Below, piece by piece: positions 33,207-40,977 of a stretch of DNA of 41,414 bases. Below the pieces are notes generated by a model. That model ran no database searches. It was given only the letters and a program-made list of their open reading frames with translations, and had not been told where the DNA came from. The position numbers were made by a program, and so were the translations under genes. Source of the stretch: Kiritimatiellota bacterium. GTDB taxonomy: Bacteria > Verrucomicrobiota > Lentisphaeria > Oligosphaerales > JAADHN01. Every line of letters starts with the position of its first letter. The stretch's first letter is position 1. Location: positions 1-41,414 of the forward strand of contig JAADHN010000156.1 of assembly GCA_013151865.1 (NCBI GenBank), written 5' to 3'.

Positions 33207-34358
33207 ACGAACAGTATTACTCAGCAGCTTTTCTTGTTGCTGAATAAGTGCCTTGAACGCATCGAATGTCTTGGTGACCTCCCCCGCCTTGATTGCCTCC
33301 ACGACCTGCCGGTTGTAACTTGGATCCAGGGCATTCCCGTCTCCGGTGACGTATTTGAAAAAAGTCTGCGTCCAGAAGGGCGTGACCGCCTCCAGTCTCC
33401 ATGCGTTTGCATACAGTATCATCGCGGTGAGCCACTTGGCGTCGAGCGCCTGAAACACTTGGTCGCCAATCCCCTTGGCGCTAATGGCGTCCAACGTCTC
33501 ATCCCTGCCGGATCGTTGAACGTAGTACGGCGGCCGCCAGGTTTCTTCGATATAGACACTCTTGCCGCGTTTTCTCGCTTGCGGGATCATCTTGTTCGCC
33601 GCACCCAGACCGCTGATGCGATAGATGTCGAAACTGATGGCATCGAGTTCATCGAGAAGAAGAAACGCCTCGAAATAACGTCGCTCGGATGGGCGACCTG
33701 CCAGTATCCCCGCCCCACATCGACTTCTCGGCGAAACGCTTCTGATGGCCCGGGCCGCCCGCCGAACGAAGTCACGCCACCGCTCCGGCCCCGCATGAAT
33801 CCCCATCCGGTCATTCATGACGGTGGGCTCATGGACCACTACGAGGATCTCCGGCTGATAGCGCCCGGCAATTCGGGGATACACTTTGAGTGCCGCAGTC
33901 GCCCAGTCGTCGAAAGTACGAAACTTGTGATACATGCCCGAGTATTGCGGGTTGACGGCAAGCTGCAAGTTGGCCTGTCGAATATGACGGACAAGAGCAT
34001 CGTATTTCCCGATGGTCTCTTCGTGGTTATTCAGCCATGGAAAAAGCCCCATGTTGATGTCGATACGATTCACACCAGCCGCTTTTAGGGCATCCACATA
34101 TTTCGTGAGGATCTCCAGGGGCATGGCTTTTATGCAGACTTCATGTGCAAAGAAAAGGTTGGCACTGAAAACCAATTCATGCCGAGGTTGGTTACGGCAC
34201 TTATCAATAACCCCGTCGAGCGCTTTGTTCATAAGACGCAAGTATTGTCCTTGCGAAAAAGTCCTTGCTTCCTTGGCGCCTGTATCGACGCCTGGGGTAA
34301 TCAAGCAGCTTACCGCCATCGTCAGGATACCAATTTGTCCCCCGGTCGGAGTCTTCAT
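33189..34358 (-). CDS. Secreted TIM-barrel glycosidase-like protein (clan GH-A style)
   Basis: The 389-residue product starts with a hydrophobic export signal (IGILTMAVSCLITPGVD). The body reads as a TIM barrel: INMGLFPWLNNHEETIGKYD, LAVNPQYSGMYHKF, EILVVVHEPTVMND, LDAISFDIYRISGL, KSVYIEETWRPPYY and MILYANAWRL. Glu in VVHEPT and Glu in VYIEETW sit where clan GH-A enzymes keep the acid/base and the nucleophile, so retaining glycosidase activity is plausible; no specific family is recognised. I use ATG 34358, with AGGAG about 11 bases upstream; the in-frame start at 34397 would add 13 basic residues before the signal. Its GC content is lower than that of flanking genes, as in the neighbouring marC, suggesting shared acquisition. 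Confidence 0.7.
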   Translation of the reverse strand: MKTPTGGQIGILTMAVSCLITPGVDTGAKEARTFSQGQYLRLMNKALDGVIDKCRNQPRHELVFSANLFFAHEVCIKAMPLEILTKYVDALKAAGVNRIDINMGLFPWLNNHEETIGKYDALVRHIRQANLQLAVNPQYSGMYHKFRTFDDWATAALKVYPRIAGRYQPEILVVVHEPTVMNDRMGIHAGPERWRDFVRRAARAIRSVSPRSRCGAGILAGRPSERRYFEAFLLLDELDAISFDIYRISGLGAANKMIPQARKRGKSVYIEETWRPPYYVQRSGRDETLDAISAKGIGDQVFQALDAKWLTAMILYANAWRLEAVTPFWTQTFFKYVTGDGNALDPSYNRQVVEAIKAGEVTKTFDAFKALIQQQEKLLSNTVRQTSVD

Positions 34359-34551
34359 CAGGCTCTCACTCCTCGATTTGCGTCGAAAACCTGACACAAC
34401 GTCGCCGCGGGCTCGACCTCGAGTTCGCCCGTACTCAGCCCACCTGCTGCAGCGTCACAGGCGATGATTGGCGGTGCAACTGCCCTACCGGCACCTTCGA
34501 CTGAGCGCAGGCCGGCAAGAGCGCCGAATTCGGTCGTGGATTTCGTCCCGG

Positions 34552-35172
34552 TCAGTTCACGGGTGAACTCATCGCACCGGAAACGCCTACAATAAACATC
34601 TGAGTTCCTATTACAGCCAGTATAAGCCCCATTAATCTGGTGACAATACTCAAACCGCTCTCGCCAATAATAGTCACGACTTTCTGACCAAAGATGAAAC
34701 AGACGAATGTGATCAAACATAGAATGGCAAATGTTGCCACGGTGATGGTTATTTCAAGCCAACCTCCTGTGGCCGAATAATTCATGGCCGTTGCGATAGT
34801 TCCCGGACCTGCAAGAAGCGGAACCGCAAGAGGCGATACGGATATATCGACGTCACTATTGTCTTGAGGATTATGTAATTTTGAGATTTCACCGTGGAGC
34901 ATTTGATAACCGATGAGAAACACTAGAACGCCACCCGTTATCCTCAATGCAGGTAGCGTAAAACCGAATAAGTGAAAAATTGTCTTGCCAAGCACTGAGA
35001 ACAATACAACAATAAAGAATGAGATTATCAATGCCTTACAGGCAATCTTCATTTGAACCGTTTTTTCTTCATTTCCGGTTATTCCAATGAACACGGCCGT
35101 ATTTGCAATCGGATTCATAATTGCAAAGAACCCCAAAAAAACACTTAACACATGCCGCGATAATTCATTCAC
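34552..35172 (-). CDS. MarC-family integral membrane protein
   Basis: The 206-residue protein has six hydrophobic segments (for example VFLGFFAIMNPIANTAVF, ALIISFFIVVLFSVLG, ITGGVLVFLIGYQML, ITITVATFAILCLITFVCFI, LMGLILAVIGTQMFIVGV) and the family motifs NPIANTAVFIGIT and SPLAVPLLAGPGTIATAM. MarC proteins are of unknown transport function; the old link to multiple antibiotic resistance was not confirmed. I use the GTG at 35172, with AAGG about 9 bases upstream, which gives the normal family length; an in-frame ATG at 35289 would add 39 unrelated residues from GC-rich DNA. The gene is markedly AT-rich with many A/T-ending codons, unlike nearly everything else in the window, so recent transfer is likely. 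Confidence 0.9.
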   Translation of the reverse strand: MNELSRHVLSVFLGFFAIMNPIANTAVFIGITGNEEKTVQMKIACKALIISFFIVVLFSVLGKTIFHLFGFTLPALRITGGVLVFLIGYQMLHGEISKLHNPQDNSDVDISVSPLAVPLLAGPGTIATAMNYSATGGWLEITITVATFAILCLITFVCFIFGQKVVTIIGESGLSIVTRLMGLILAVIGTQMFIVGVSGAMSSPVN

Positions 35173-35435
35173 TGTACTGCCTTTTCGGATGCAGTTCCAC
35201 CATGGGCCAAGCGGCGGCGTCCCGCCCCCCGTGCAACCCCTGAAATGCGTCAAAAAGCGAACGCCGAAGTGCCGATACGCGTTCGCCATCGACAGGAGCC
35301 CGGCCGGGGTGCGCGGTCGCGGGCCGATTTCGGGGTGGATTCCCGCCGTTTTCGTCCCACGGGGACTCTGGGACTATGCGCAGGGGGAAACCTCCCGAAC
35401 GGAACAGGCCACCCCGCGCACTCAACACCGCTCGT

Positions 35436-35459
35436 GCGCCCTTTGTGGCCGAGATCAAG
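35436..35459 (+). repeat. 24-bp direct repeat, copy 1
   Basis: Shares 21 of 24 bases with the unit at 35903-35926, including an identical 12-base core CCCTTTGTGGCC. The two lie 467 bases apart in the same orientation. Confidence 0.4.
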
Positions 35460-35641
35460 GTAACGGATGTTCGCGGGCGCGTCAAACCCCGCTCTGCACG
35501 TCGTTCGGTCGGCGGACCGCCCGGCTGGTTTCCCGAGAATCGAGATGCGGCGGCAGGACAAACCTTGCGGGGACGGTGTCGGCCGCGTATGGTATTCGGG
35601 CTGCAGTCGGGCCGATTTGGCCGCGAACGGAATCGGACGGT

Positions 35642-35656
35642 GTGAATGCAATTCAC
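35642..35656. promoter_or_regulatory. Operator-like dyad
   Basis: A perfect inverted repeat, GTGAAT and ATTCAC around GCA, in a stretch without genes, 289 bases upstream of the methyltransferase start. It could be a regulator binding site; no flanking promoter was recognised. Confidence 0.25.
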
Positions 35657-35902
35657 TGGGGGCCCAACCGCGACTGCAATAGACGCAGGATCGATCTCGG
35701 TCCCTCCCGTCGGCGTGCGTGTTGCGACCTCCCCGCCATAGTCCCCTAGGCGCGGGACGAAGGCGAGAGGGGGCGGACGCTTTCGGACGATCTTTCGCCG
35801 TTTCCGCCTCCCGCCGAGCGGAATTACCGGTGAGGGTAGCATCGCCGGGTCCCGCTTGGCGGGAACGAAATCTCACCCAAAATCGCACTCGCGCGCGGCC
35901 AC

Positions 35903-35926
35903 GCACCCTTTGTGGCCGGGCTCAAG
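35903..35926 (+). repeat. 24-bp direct repeat, copy 2
   Basis: Second copy of the unit at 35436. It ends just before the ribosome binding site of the methyltransferase gene at 35945. Confidence 0.4.
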
Positions 35927-35944
35927 CTGCAGGAGACCCCGCCC

Positions 35945-36763
35945 ATGAGCAGGCAAGGCACATCTGATGCCGGTTCGTACGATTTCGGTGCGCTATCCTC
36001 ACCGCAAGAGGAATTGGCCCGTCTCAGGAAACAGGCGGAGACCGCCTGGAACATCGAGAAGCGGGTGCTTGTCCAGGCCGGCCTGCGACCAGGCATGCGA
36101 GTATTGGATCTGGCCTGCGGCCCAGGCTTCATCACCCGTCACATCGCTGCGGAGCTGACGCCCCCGGGAGGAACGGTGACGGGGGTGGATCTGAGCGATC
36201 CACTCCTCGATGTGGCCCGGAACGAATGCCGCGATTTGTCCGGCGTCACGTTCCGAAAAGAGGACGTCTACGCCCTCGATCTACCGGACGCCTCGTTCGA
36301 TTTCGTTTACGGCCGTTTTCTGTTCCAACATCTCGACCGCCCCGAGGTCGCGCTCCGCGAAGTCCACCGGGTCTTGGCGCCGGGCGGACGCGTGGTGCTG
36401 GTGGACGCGGATGACGGCCTGCTTGGCATCTTCCCTGAGCCGGAAGGGTTTGCAGCCTTTACCGCCGAGGTGGCCGAATACCAGCGCCGCGCTGGCGGCG
36501 ATCGAAAAGTCGGTCGCAAACTTGGCTGCTACCTGGTCCGGACCGGATTCGAACACCTTCGGGTCAATATCGTCACGGTAACCAGTGAACAGTTGCCGAG
36601 GCGCACGATCCTGGACGTGGTGACCGGTTTCAACCACCAACTGGTCCCGGAGAACGAACGCGAGCGGGCCGTCCGCACGTTGCAGACCATCTACCGGCAG
36701 GTGTTGAGTAACGACGCCTTCATCATCACCGGAGTGTACGTTGCCGCGGCCGTACGTCCCTGA
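35945..36763 (+). CDS. Class I SAM-dependent methyltransferase
   Basis: The 272-residue cytoplasmic protein has the classical Rossmann methyltransferase motifs: motif I VLDLACGPGFITRHIA (~50-65), the acidic end of strand 2 in TGVDLSDPLLDVAR, motif II/III DASFDFVYGRFLFQHLDRP, and LREVHRVLAPGGRVVLVDADDG. The C-terminal ~90 residues (TGFEHLRVNIVTVTSEQLP and onward) form a UbiE/Methyltransf_11-type cap. The substrate is not predictable from sequence. I chose ATG 35945, with AGGAG 9 bases upstream; the longer GTG start at 35912 lies inside the 24-base repeat. It converges with the UroD-like gene and has no close same-strand neighbour. Confidence 0.88.
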   Translation: MSRQGTSDAGSYDFGALSSPQEELARLRKQAETAWNIEKRVLVQAGLRPGMRVLDLACGPGFITRHIAAELTPPGGTVTGVDLSDPLLDVARNECRDLSGVTFRKEDVYALDLPDASFDFVYGRFLFQHLDRPEVALREVHRVLAPGGRVVLVDADDGLLGIFPEPEGFAAFTAEVAEYQRRAGGDRKVGRKLGCYLVRTGFEHLRVNIVTVTSEQLPRRTILDVVTGFNHQLVPENERERAVRTLQTIYRQVLSNDAFIITGVYVAAAVRP

Positions 36764-36869
36764 ATGAAAAACCGCTCGTACTCAGTGTCGCAGGTGTTCC
36801 GCTGCTGGTACGCTTGAGGTCGGGGTGCGCCCGCGCCCGAAAAACCCGGGCGGCGGTGCGGTGGGTTCG

Positions 36870-38129
36870 TCACGCATATTCTTCCGCCAACTCCATGGCC
36901 ATGGCTGCCCACTCCGTCAGCCGATGCGGTTCGTTTCGCACAGTGTGCAGGTCCTGGAGATTGACTTCGACCACGTTGTCCCGAGTTTTCTCGAACGCTT
37001 CCCGCAACTGCGCTCGAGCCAAGTCTGGGTGCCAGCCTTCCATGCTGACGACTGTCGGATTCGGTTTATGCGTAAGAACATAATCTCGACCGACAGCAGC
37101 TGCGGCTCGGTCCAGATCGACCCAGGGGCTCATGGAAACTCGGCGCAGGTTGACGATCTTGCGTACGACGTGCATTTTGCGGTCCAGTGGCTCGCAGCAG
37201 CCATAGCAACTCAAGCCGAAACACTCGAGCAGCCGCTTCTCGTACCGAATGGCAAACTCTTCGTGCATTTCCGGCGAGATTCCGTTGGTGAAAATCTGCG
37301 TCGCGGCCCGGGCCCAGAGGTCGCGCAGGCGCACGTGTGTGCCATCGAAGTCATCTTGGGGCAGGCAATCGGTCCAACCGTATCCTCCGGACCCCAACAG
37401 CGTATTGCCGTGCCCGGGGGACAGCAGCCCCAGATCTTCCATCTGCCGTATGCTGTGGAGGTACCCCTGCGTGATGCGTTCGAGCGCCTCGTGCACCCAG
37501 TCGGGCCGCTCGATGAGATCCACAAACGTCTGCTCGATGCCGCGCCACGTGATGAACTGATCCATGGGGGCAAACCAGAAGAAATCGCGGCCGCGCTTTT
37601 CCACCGGCAGCACTCCGTCGTAGAGATCGCTGAGCGCCTCGAACGTGCGCTCGGTCGCCTCCCAGTCCACGCTCACTTCGGGTTCGACCTCGATCTTTGC
37701 GATATCTGCAAGATCGGTGATCACCGGAACGAAGGCGTAGGCCCCCGACGGCTCGGCGGAGCGTTCCACCTGCCGGCGAATCCCGAAGCCCGTGCTCCAT
37801 GCGTCTCCGCGAATTGTAATGGGTGAGGCCACGACGGCACTCGTGACGCGGTCGTCGGCAAAACGCTCCCAGCAATAGATCCGCTTGCGCAACTCCAGCT
37901 CCTGGGCACGGCAGAAACGATCCTCGCACAGCAGTGTCGCCTCGGGAATCAGTTCCTCCCAAATGTTCTGCGCCAAGGCCTGGATGTGAATCAACGGCCG
38001 GGTCCGTTCCAGACGATTCAAGCGGACCCACAGGTCACGGCGCTGCCGCTGAGCGGGCAAAGCGGCAATTTCGGCCACCCGGGCCGCCAGATTCCGCACG
38101 ATCGATCGGTCGCGTCCGGGATAGGCCAT
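36870..38129 (-). CDS. Uroporphyrinogen decarboxylase-superfamily protein
   Basis: The 419-residue protein resembles the UroD-fold group that includes corrinoid-dependent methyltransferases rather than haem-pathway HemE. Visible features are VTSAVVASPITIRGDAWSTG, DFFWFAPMDQFITWRG, LLGSGGYGWTDCLPQ, CFGLSCYGCCEPLDRKM with clustered cysteines, RRVSMSPWVDLDRAA and DYVLTHKPNP near the C-terminus. Cysteines in this region bind zinc in MtaA/MtbA-type enzymes; whether they do so here is an inference. The reaction and substrate are unknown. ATG 38129 has GGAGG about 8 bases upstream and lies 18 bases after the AraC-family regulator, so the pair is co-transcribed, probably for uptake or breakdown of a specific compound. 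Confidence 0.75.
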   Translation of the reverse strand: MAYPGRDRSIVRNLAARVAEIAALPAQRQRRDLWVRLNRLERTRPLIHIQALAQNIWEELIPEATLLCEDRFCRAQELELRKRIYCWERFADDRVTSAVVASPITIRGDAWSTGFGIRRQVERSAEPSGAYAFVPVITDLADIAKIEVEPEVSVDWEATERTFEALSDLYDGVLPVEKRGRDFFWFAPMDQFITWRGIEQTFVDLIERPDWVHEALERITQGYLHSIRQMEDLGLLSPGHGNTLLGSGGYGWTDCLPQDDFDGTHVRLRDLWARAATQIFTNGISPEMHEEFAIRYEKRLLECFGLSCYGCCEPLDRKMHVVRKIVNLRRVSMSPWVDLDRAAAAVGRDYVLTHKPNPTVVSMEGWHPDLARAQLREAFEKTRDNVVEVNLQDLHTVRNEPHRLTEWAAMAMELAEEYA

Positions 38130-38147
38130 TGCAGAATCCTCCAGCCG

Positions 38148-39023
38148 TCAGTCGGGGGTGGGGCGGCACGACACGGTCTCCGCTCGACGGAAACAACGCG
38201 GGGCTTGTCCGACCTGGGCTTTGAAACCACGGGAGAAGTAAGCGGGGTCGCGATAGCCGACCTCGTGGGCGATCTCCGCGATGGTGAGCCGCGTCCGTCG
38301 GAGCAATTCTCGGGCACGTGCAAGTCGCATATCGCGCAGGTATTTCATCGGGGCCATGCCCACTTCCGTCCGGAACAACCGTCCGAAATGAGGTTCGGAC
38401 AGATGAGCGTGTCTCGCCAGGGCGCCCAGGCTCAGGCCGGGGTCCCGGTAATGGCGCTGCATCAGCTCCAAGGCCGTTTCTATCGGGACCGAATGCCGAG
38501 TCGCCCCTCCCCCCCTGGCCTGCAGTAGATCCTCCAACAGCTCGGCGAACAGCAGCAGAACGGCACCCTTGATCCGCTCGCGTCGGACGGGACTGCGCCG
38601 TGCGTACTCCCGGGCCACACCTTCGTATCGCCGTCCGACCGAAGTGGGGTCCGACAAAGAAACGGCGGACAACATCGGCGCGGCCGCGATTCCGGGCAAC
38701 GGCGATGAGCGGCTGACGTCCAGCGACAGGCACCAGTAGCGCCAAGACTTTTCCGGTGTGCCGCGGTTGCCGAAGTGCGCGTTCATCACCAAAAGAGTGC
38801 CGGGGGTGGAAAGGGCATGGCGCTTCCCGACCCACACATCCGTCTTGGCGCCCCACGAATGCAGGCCGAACTCCAGCAACGATCTGCATTCGGTCGCAAC
38901 ACGCGTACGGTCCTCGGCGATGTAGACGACGGGAGATTGGTCGAGCCGTGACAGCCAACCAAGGGTCGAACGCACGATTCCGCAGACTTTGTCCAACTTA
39001 TTGCAGGTTCTTTCCAAGTGCAT
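38148..39023 (-). CDS. AraC-family transcriptional regulator
   Basis: The 291-residue regulator has a cupin-like N-terminal effector domain (~30-150, LHSWGAKTDVWVGKRHALS, TPGTLLVMNAHFGN) and a C-terminal pair of helix-turn-helix motifs. These are LSLGALARHAHLSEPHFGRL followed by FRTEVGMAPMKYLRDMRLARA, and LTIAEIAHEVGYRDPAYFSR followed by FKAQVGQAPRCFRR, the AraC signature. The domain layout suggests a sugar- or metabolite-responsive activator. It is transcribed with the downstream UroD-like gene (18-base gap) and divergently from the DegT-family gene, with 182 bases between, so it probably controls both. GGAAAG precedes ATG 39023. Confidence 0.92.
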   Translation of the reverse strand: MHLERTCNKLDKVCGIVRSTLGWLSRLDQSPVVYIAEDRTRVATECRSLLEFGLHSWGAKTDVWVGKRHALSTPGTLLVMNAHFGNRGTPEKSWRYWCLSLDVSRSSPLPGIAAAPMLSAVSLSDPTSVGRRYEGVAREYARRSPVRRERIKGAVLLLFAELLEDLLQARGGGATRHSVPIETALELMQRHYRDPGLSLGALARHAHLSEPHFGRLFRTEVGMAPMKYLRDMRLARARELLRRTRLTIAEIAHEVGYRDPAYFSRGFKAQVGQAPRCFRRAETVSCRPTPD

Positions 39024-39205
39024 ACTCTTTCCGGTGCAGCGAGAAAACCATACAGTACCACGACTGATGGCAGATGAAAGCAGTGGAAAGATCCGGTTTC
39101 GGCAGAAGGCGGACGACGAATCTGCCCGCCGCCCCGGGCCTCGAGTCGGGACCGTTGGATCATGCAGGATGAAAGAGGCGAATCCCAGCAGAGGAGTACC
39201 CGGAA

Positions 39206-40408
39206 ATGATCGAAACCAGTCGGCGGAGAGAGATCCTTGCAGGGGAACGGTCGACCCTCTATTCGTTCGGCGAGCCCCTGTTGGGCGGAACCTACACCGA
39301 AGAGGAGATCGAGGCGGTCGTCAAGACCATTCGTGCCTCCATGGATCCGTCCGTGGGGTTCGGATTCAACGTGGACGAAATCTTGAATTTCGAGCGGGAG
39401 TTTGCCGAGTTCTGCGGGGTCCGCCACGCAATCTCGATCAACGGCGCGGGCACCGGCTTGGACATGGCCATGATGGCACTCAACCTGGAGCCGGGCGACG
39501 AAGTCATCGTGCCGGCCATCAACTTCAAAGCCGCGGCGCTGTCGGTGATCGGCCAGGGAGGCAAAGTGGTCTGGTGCGATGTGGACGAGCGCACTTTCCA
39601 AGCCGACCCCGAGGACGTGGAACGCCGCATCACGCCGCGTACGCGCGCCATTTTTCCTGTTCACATGAACGGGCTGTCGGCCCCCATGGACGACCTGCTC
39701 GAGGTCGCCGAACGCAACCCGCACCCGAAGCACGGCCCCCTCGCGGTCATCGGCGATGCCGCCCGGGCCTTGGGTGGCGGTTACAAAGGGACGCACATCG
39801 GCAAGAAAGGCTGGTGCACGGTCTTCAGTTTCCACACACAGAAGAACATGACAACCCTCGGTGAAGGTGGCGCCATCACCACCGACGATGACGAACTGAT
39901 CGAACGCTTTCGCGCCATCCGCCAGTTCGGCGGCGGTCACACCTGGGGAACGAATTACAAAATGACCAAGGTCCAGGCCGCCGTCGGTTCCGTCCAGTTG
40001 CGGCGTTTGCCCGAGTTCGTCGAGAGCCGTCGGCGTGTGGCCCACGAACGCCATAAGCTGCTGGCGGGTCTTCCTGAAATCACCCTGCCCCACGAGCCTC
40101 CGGAATGCCGGCACAGCTTCTACCTGTACACCTGCCTCGTACCCGACGCTTGGGCCGGGGCAAAGCGAGACAGGCTCATCGCGATCATGCGCGAGGAGTA
40201 CGGAGTGGGCTGTGTGGTGGCCAATCCGCCCCAGTATATCCAGACGCCGTACCTGCGCAAGATGACGCCCGGCCAGGACTTGCCCCACAGCAACCGCTTG
40301 GCGGAACGCCTGTTCTGTGTCTCGATCCATCCGAGCATGACCACTCGGCACAACGAAATCATCTGCGCAGCGTTGATCGAGACGGTCGAAAGGCTGCGCA
40401 AGGAATAG
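39206..40408 (+). CDS. DegT/DnrJ/EryC1/StrS-family PLP aminotransferase
   Basis: The 400-residue cytoplasmic enzyme is a fold-type I pyridoxal-phosphate protein of the sugar aminotransferase family. Motifs are AISINGAGTGLDMAMMAL near the N-terminus, EPGDEVIVPAINFKAAALSV, the PLP-contacting VIGDAARALGGGYKG, the lysine FSFHTQKNMTTLGEGGA (Lys213, Schiff base), and NYKMTKVQAAVGSVQL. Most members transaminate nucleotide-linked keto sugars; some act on free sugars or are dehydratases. No sugar-nucleotide genes flank it, so the substrate is open. ATG 39206 has AGGAG 9 bases upstream. The divergent AraC-type regulator suggests inducible expression and a catabolic or conditional role. Confidence 0.92.
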   Translation: MIETSRRREILAGERSTLYSFGEPLLGGTYTEEEIEAVVKTIRASMDPSVGFGFNVDEILNFEREFAEFCGVRHAISINGAGTGLDMAMMALNLEPGDEVIVPAINFKAAALSVIGQGGKVVWCDVDERTFQADPEDVERRITPRTRAIFPVHMNGLSAPMDDLLEVAERNPHPKHGPLAVIGDAARALGGGYKGTHIGKKGWCTVFSFHTQKNMTTLGEGGAITTDDDELIERFRAIRQFGGGHTWGTNYKMTKVQAAVGSVQLRRLPEFVESRRRVAHERHKLLAGLPEITLPHEPPECRHSFYLYTCLVPDAWAGAKRDRLIAIMREEYGVGCVVANPPQYIQTPYLRKMTPGQDLPHSNRLAERLFCVSIHPSMTTRHNEIICAALIETVERLRKE

Positions 40409-40476
40409 TCGGCGCCCGGTGTCGACGACCGCATCGACGGAGTCGCGGGGGGCGCATGTCGGTTCCGCAGGCGTTT

Positions 40477-40506
40477 TTTCGCCCCGGCCCTTCCGGGAGG
40501 GCGAAA
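40477..40506. repeat. Palindromic element A next to RAYT
   Basis: Perfect 8-base arms TTTCGCCC (40477-40484) and GGGCGAAA (40499-40506) enclose a loop that itself contains CGG and CCG. Short GC-rich palindromes near a RAYT gene are typical of REP elements, but only one copy is in view. Confidence 0.35.
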
Positions 40507-40854
40507 CGGCTTGGCCGGCTGTGGGTAAGCGTCGCAACTGGGCCATGTTGCTTCGGCGTCGCCGTTGGGCGTACAACACGGGACAAAGACGAACTGTGCC
40601 GGGTGCCGGGGTAGACTGCGATTGGTCCGAGTCCCGCCTGTCCGGGCGTGCCGCACCTGCTTCCGGCGCGGGGCGATGCCGGTGTGGCGCTTGCGCGGAA
40701 GTCTGCCGGGTGGAGTGAGAACTCGGGCGGTGGCGGATCGGGGCCGGGTTCAGCGGTGGTACCGGACCGCGGGCGTCCAGTTGCGAGGAAGCAGTCCGTC
40801 GAGGCGCTGTCGCCGGACCGCCCTGAGGCGGAGCGTTTTTGGGGGAGCGCGGTG

Positions 40855-40880
40855 GAGCGAGCCCCGGAGCGACCTCGCTC
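40855..40880. repeat. Palindromic element B next to RAYT
   Basis: Arms GAGCGAG (40855-40861) and CTCGCTC (40874-40880) enclose 12 bases. An overlapping alternative, CGCTC-GAAT-GAGCG, follows. It may be a REP-like element linked to the adjacent transposase gene. Confidence 0.35.
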
Positions 40881-40934
40881 GAATGAGCGCGAAGAATGAA
40901 CGGGGGACACTCAGGCCATCGACGGAAGGAGCAG

Positions 40935-40959
40935 GGCGCTCGCGCGCCGATTTCTTTTT
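40935..40959 (+). terminator. Terminator-like structure on the plus strand
   Basis: A GGCGC-TCGC-GCGCC hairpin (40935-40948) is followed by GA and TTTCTTTTT (40951-40959). It would stop plus-strand transcripts coming from the aminotransferase gene before they enter the convergent RAYT gene. Confidence 0.45.
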
Positions 40960-40977
40960 CCGCACGTGCCGCCCCGA

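Larger units (their letters stand above)
35173..35944. other. Intergenic region between marC and the methyltransferase gene, 772 bp
   Basis: No convincing gene on either strand. Contents: two near-identical 24-base units (35436 and 35903), an operator-like dyad GTGAAT-GCA-ATTCAC (35642-35656), a short hairpin TCCCGC-TTG-GCGGGA (35850-35864), and the ribosome binding site of the methyltransferase gene. GC content jumps back up immediately upstream of marC. Confidence 0.5.
40409..40977. other. Intergenic region between the aminotransferase and RAYT genes, 569 bp
   Basis: No credible gene: open frames here are Arg/Gly/Cys-rich and without ribosome binding sites. It holds at least two palindromic elements and a plus-strand terminator-like structure, listed separately. 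Confidence 0.5.

Noticed and set aside
35250-35906. Minus-strand 218-codon frame upstream of marC
   Set aside because: Low-complexity Arg/Pro/Gly translation, and another frame is equally open there; no motif or ribosome binding site.
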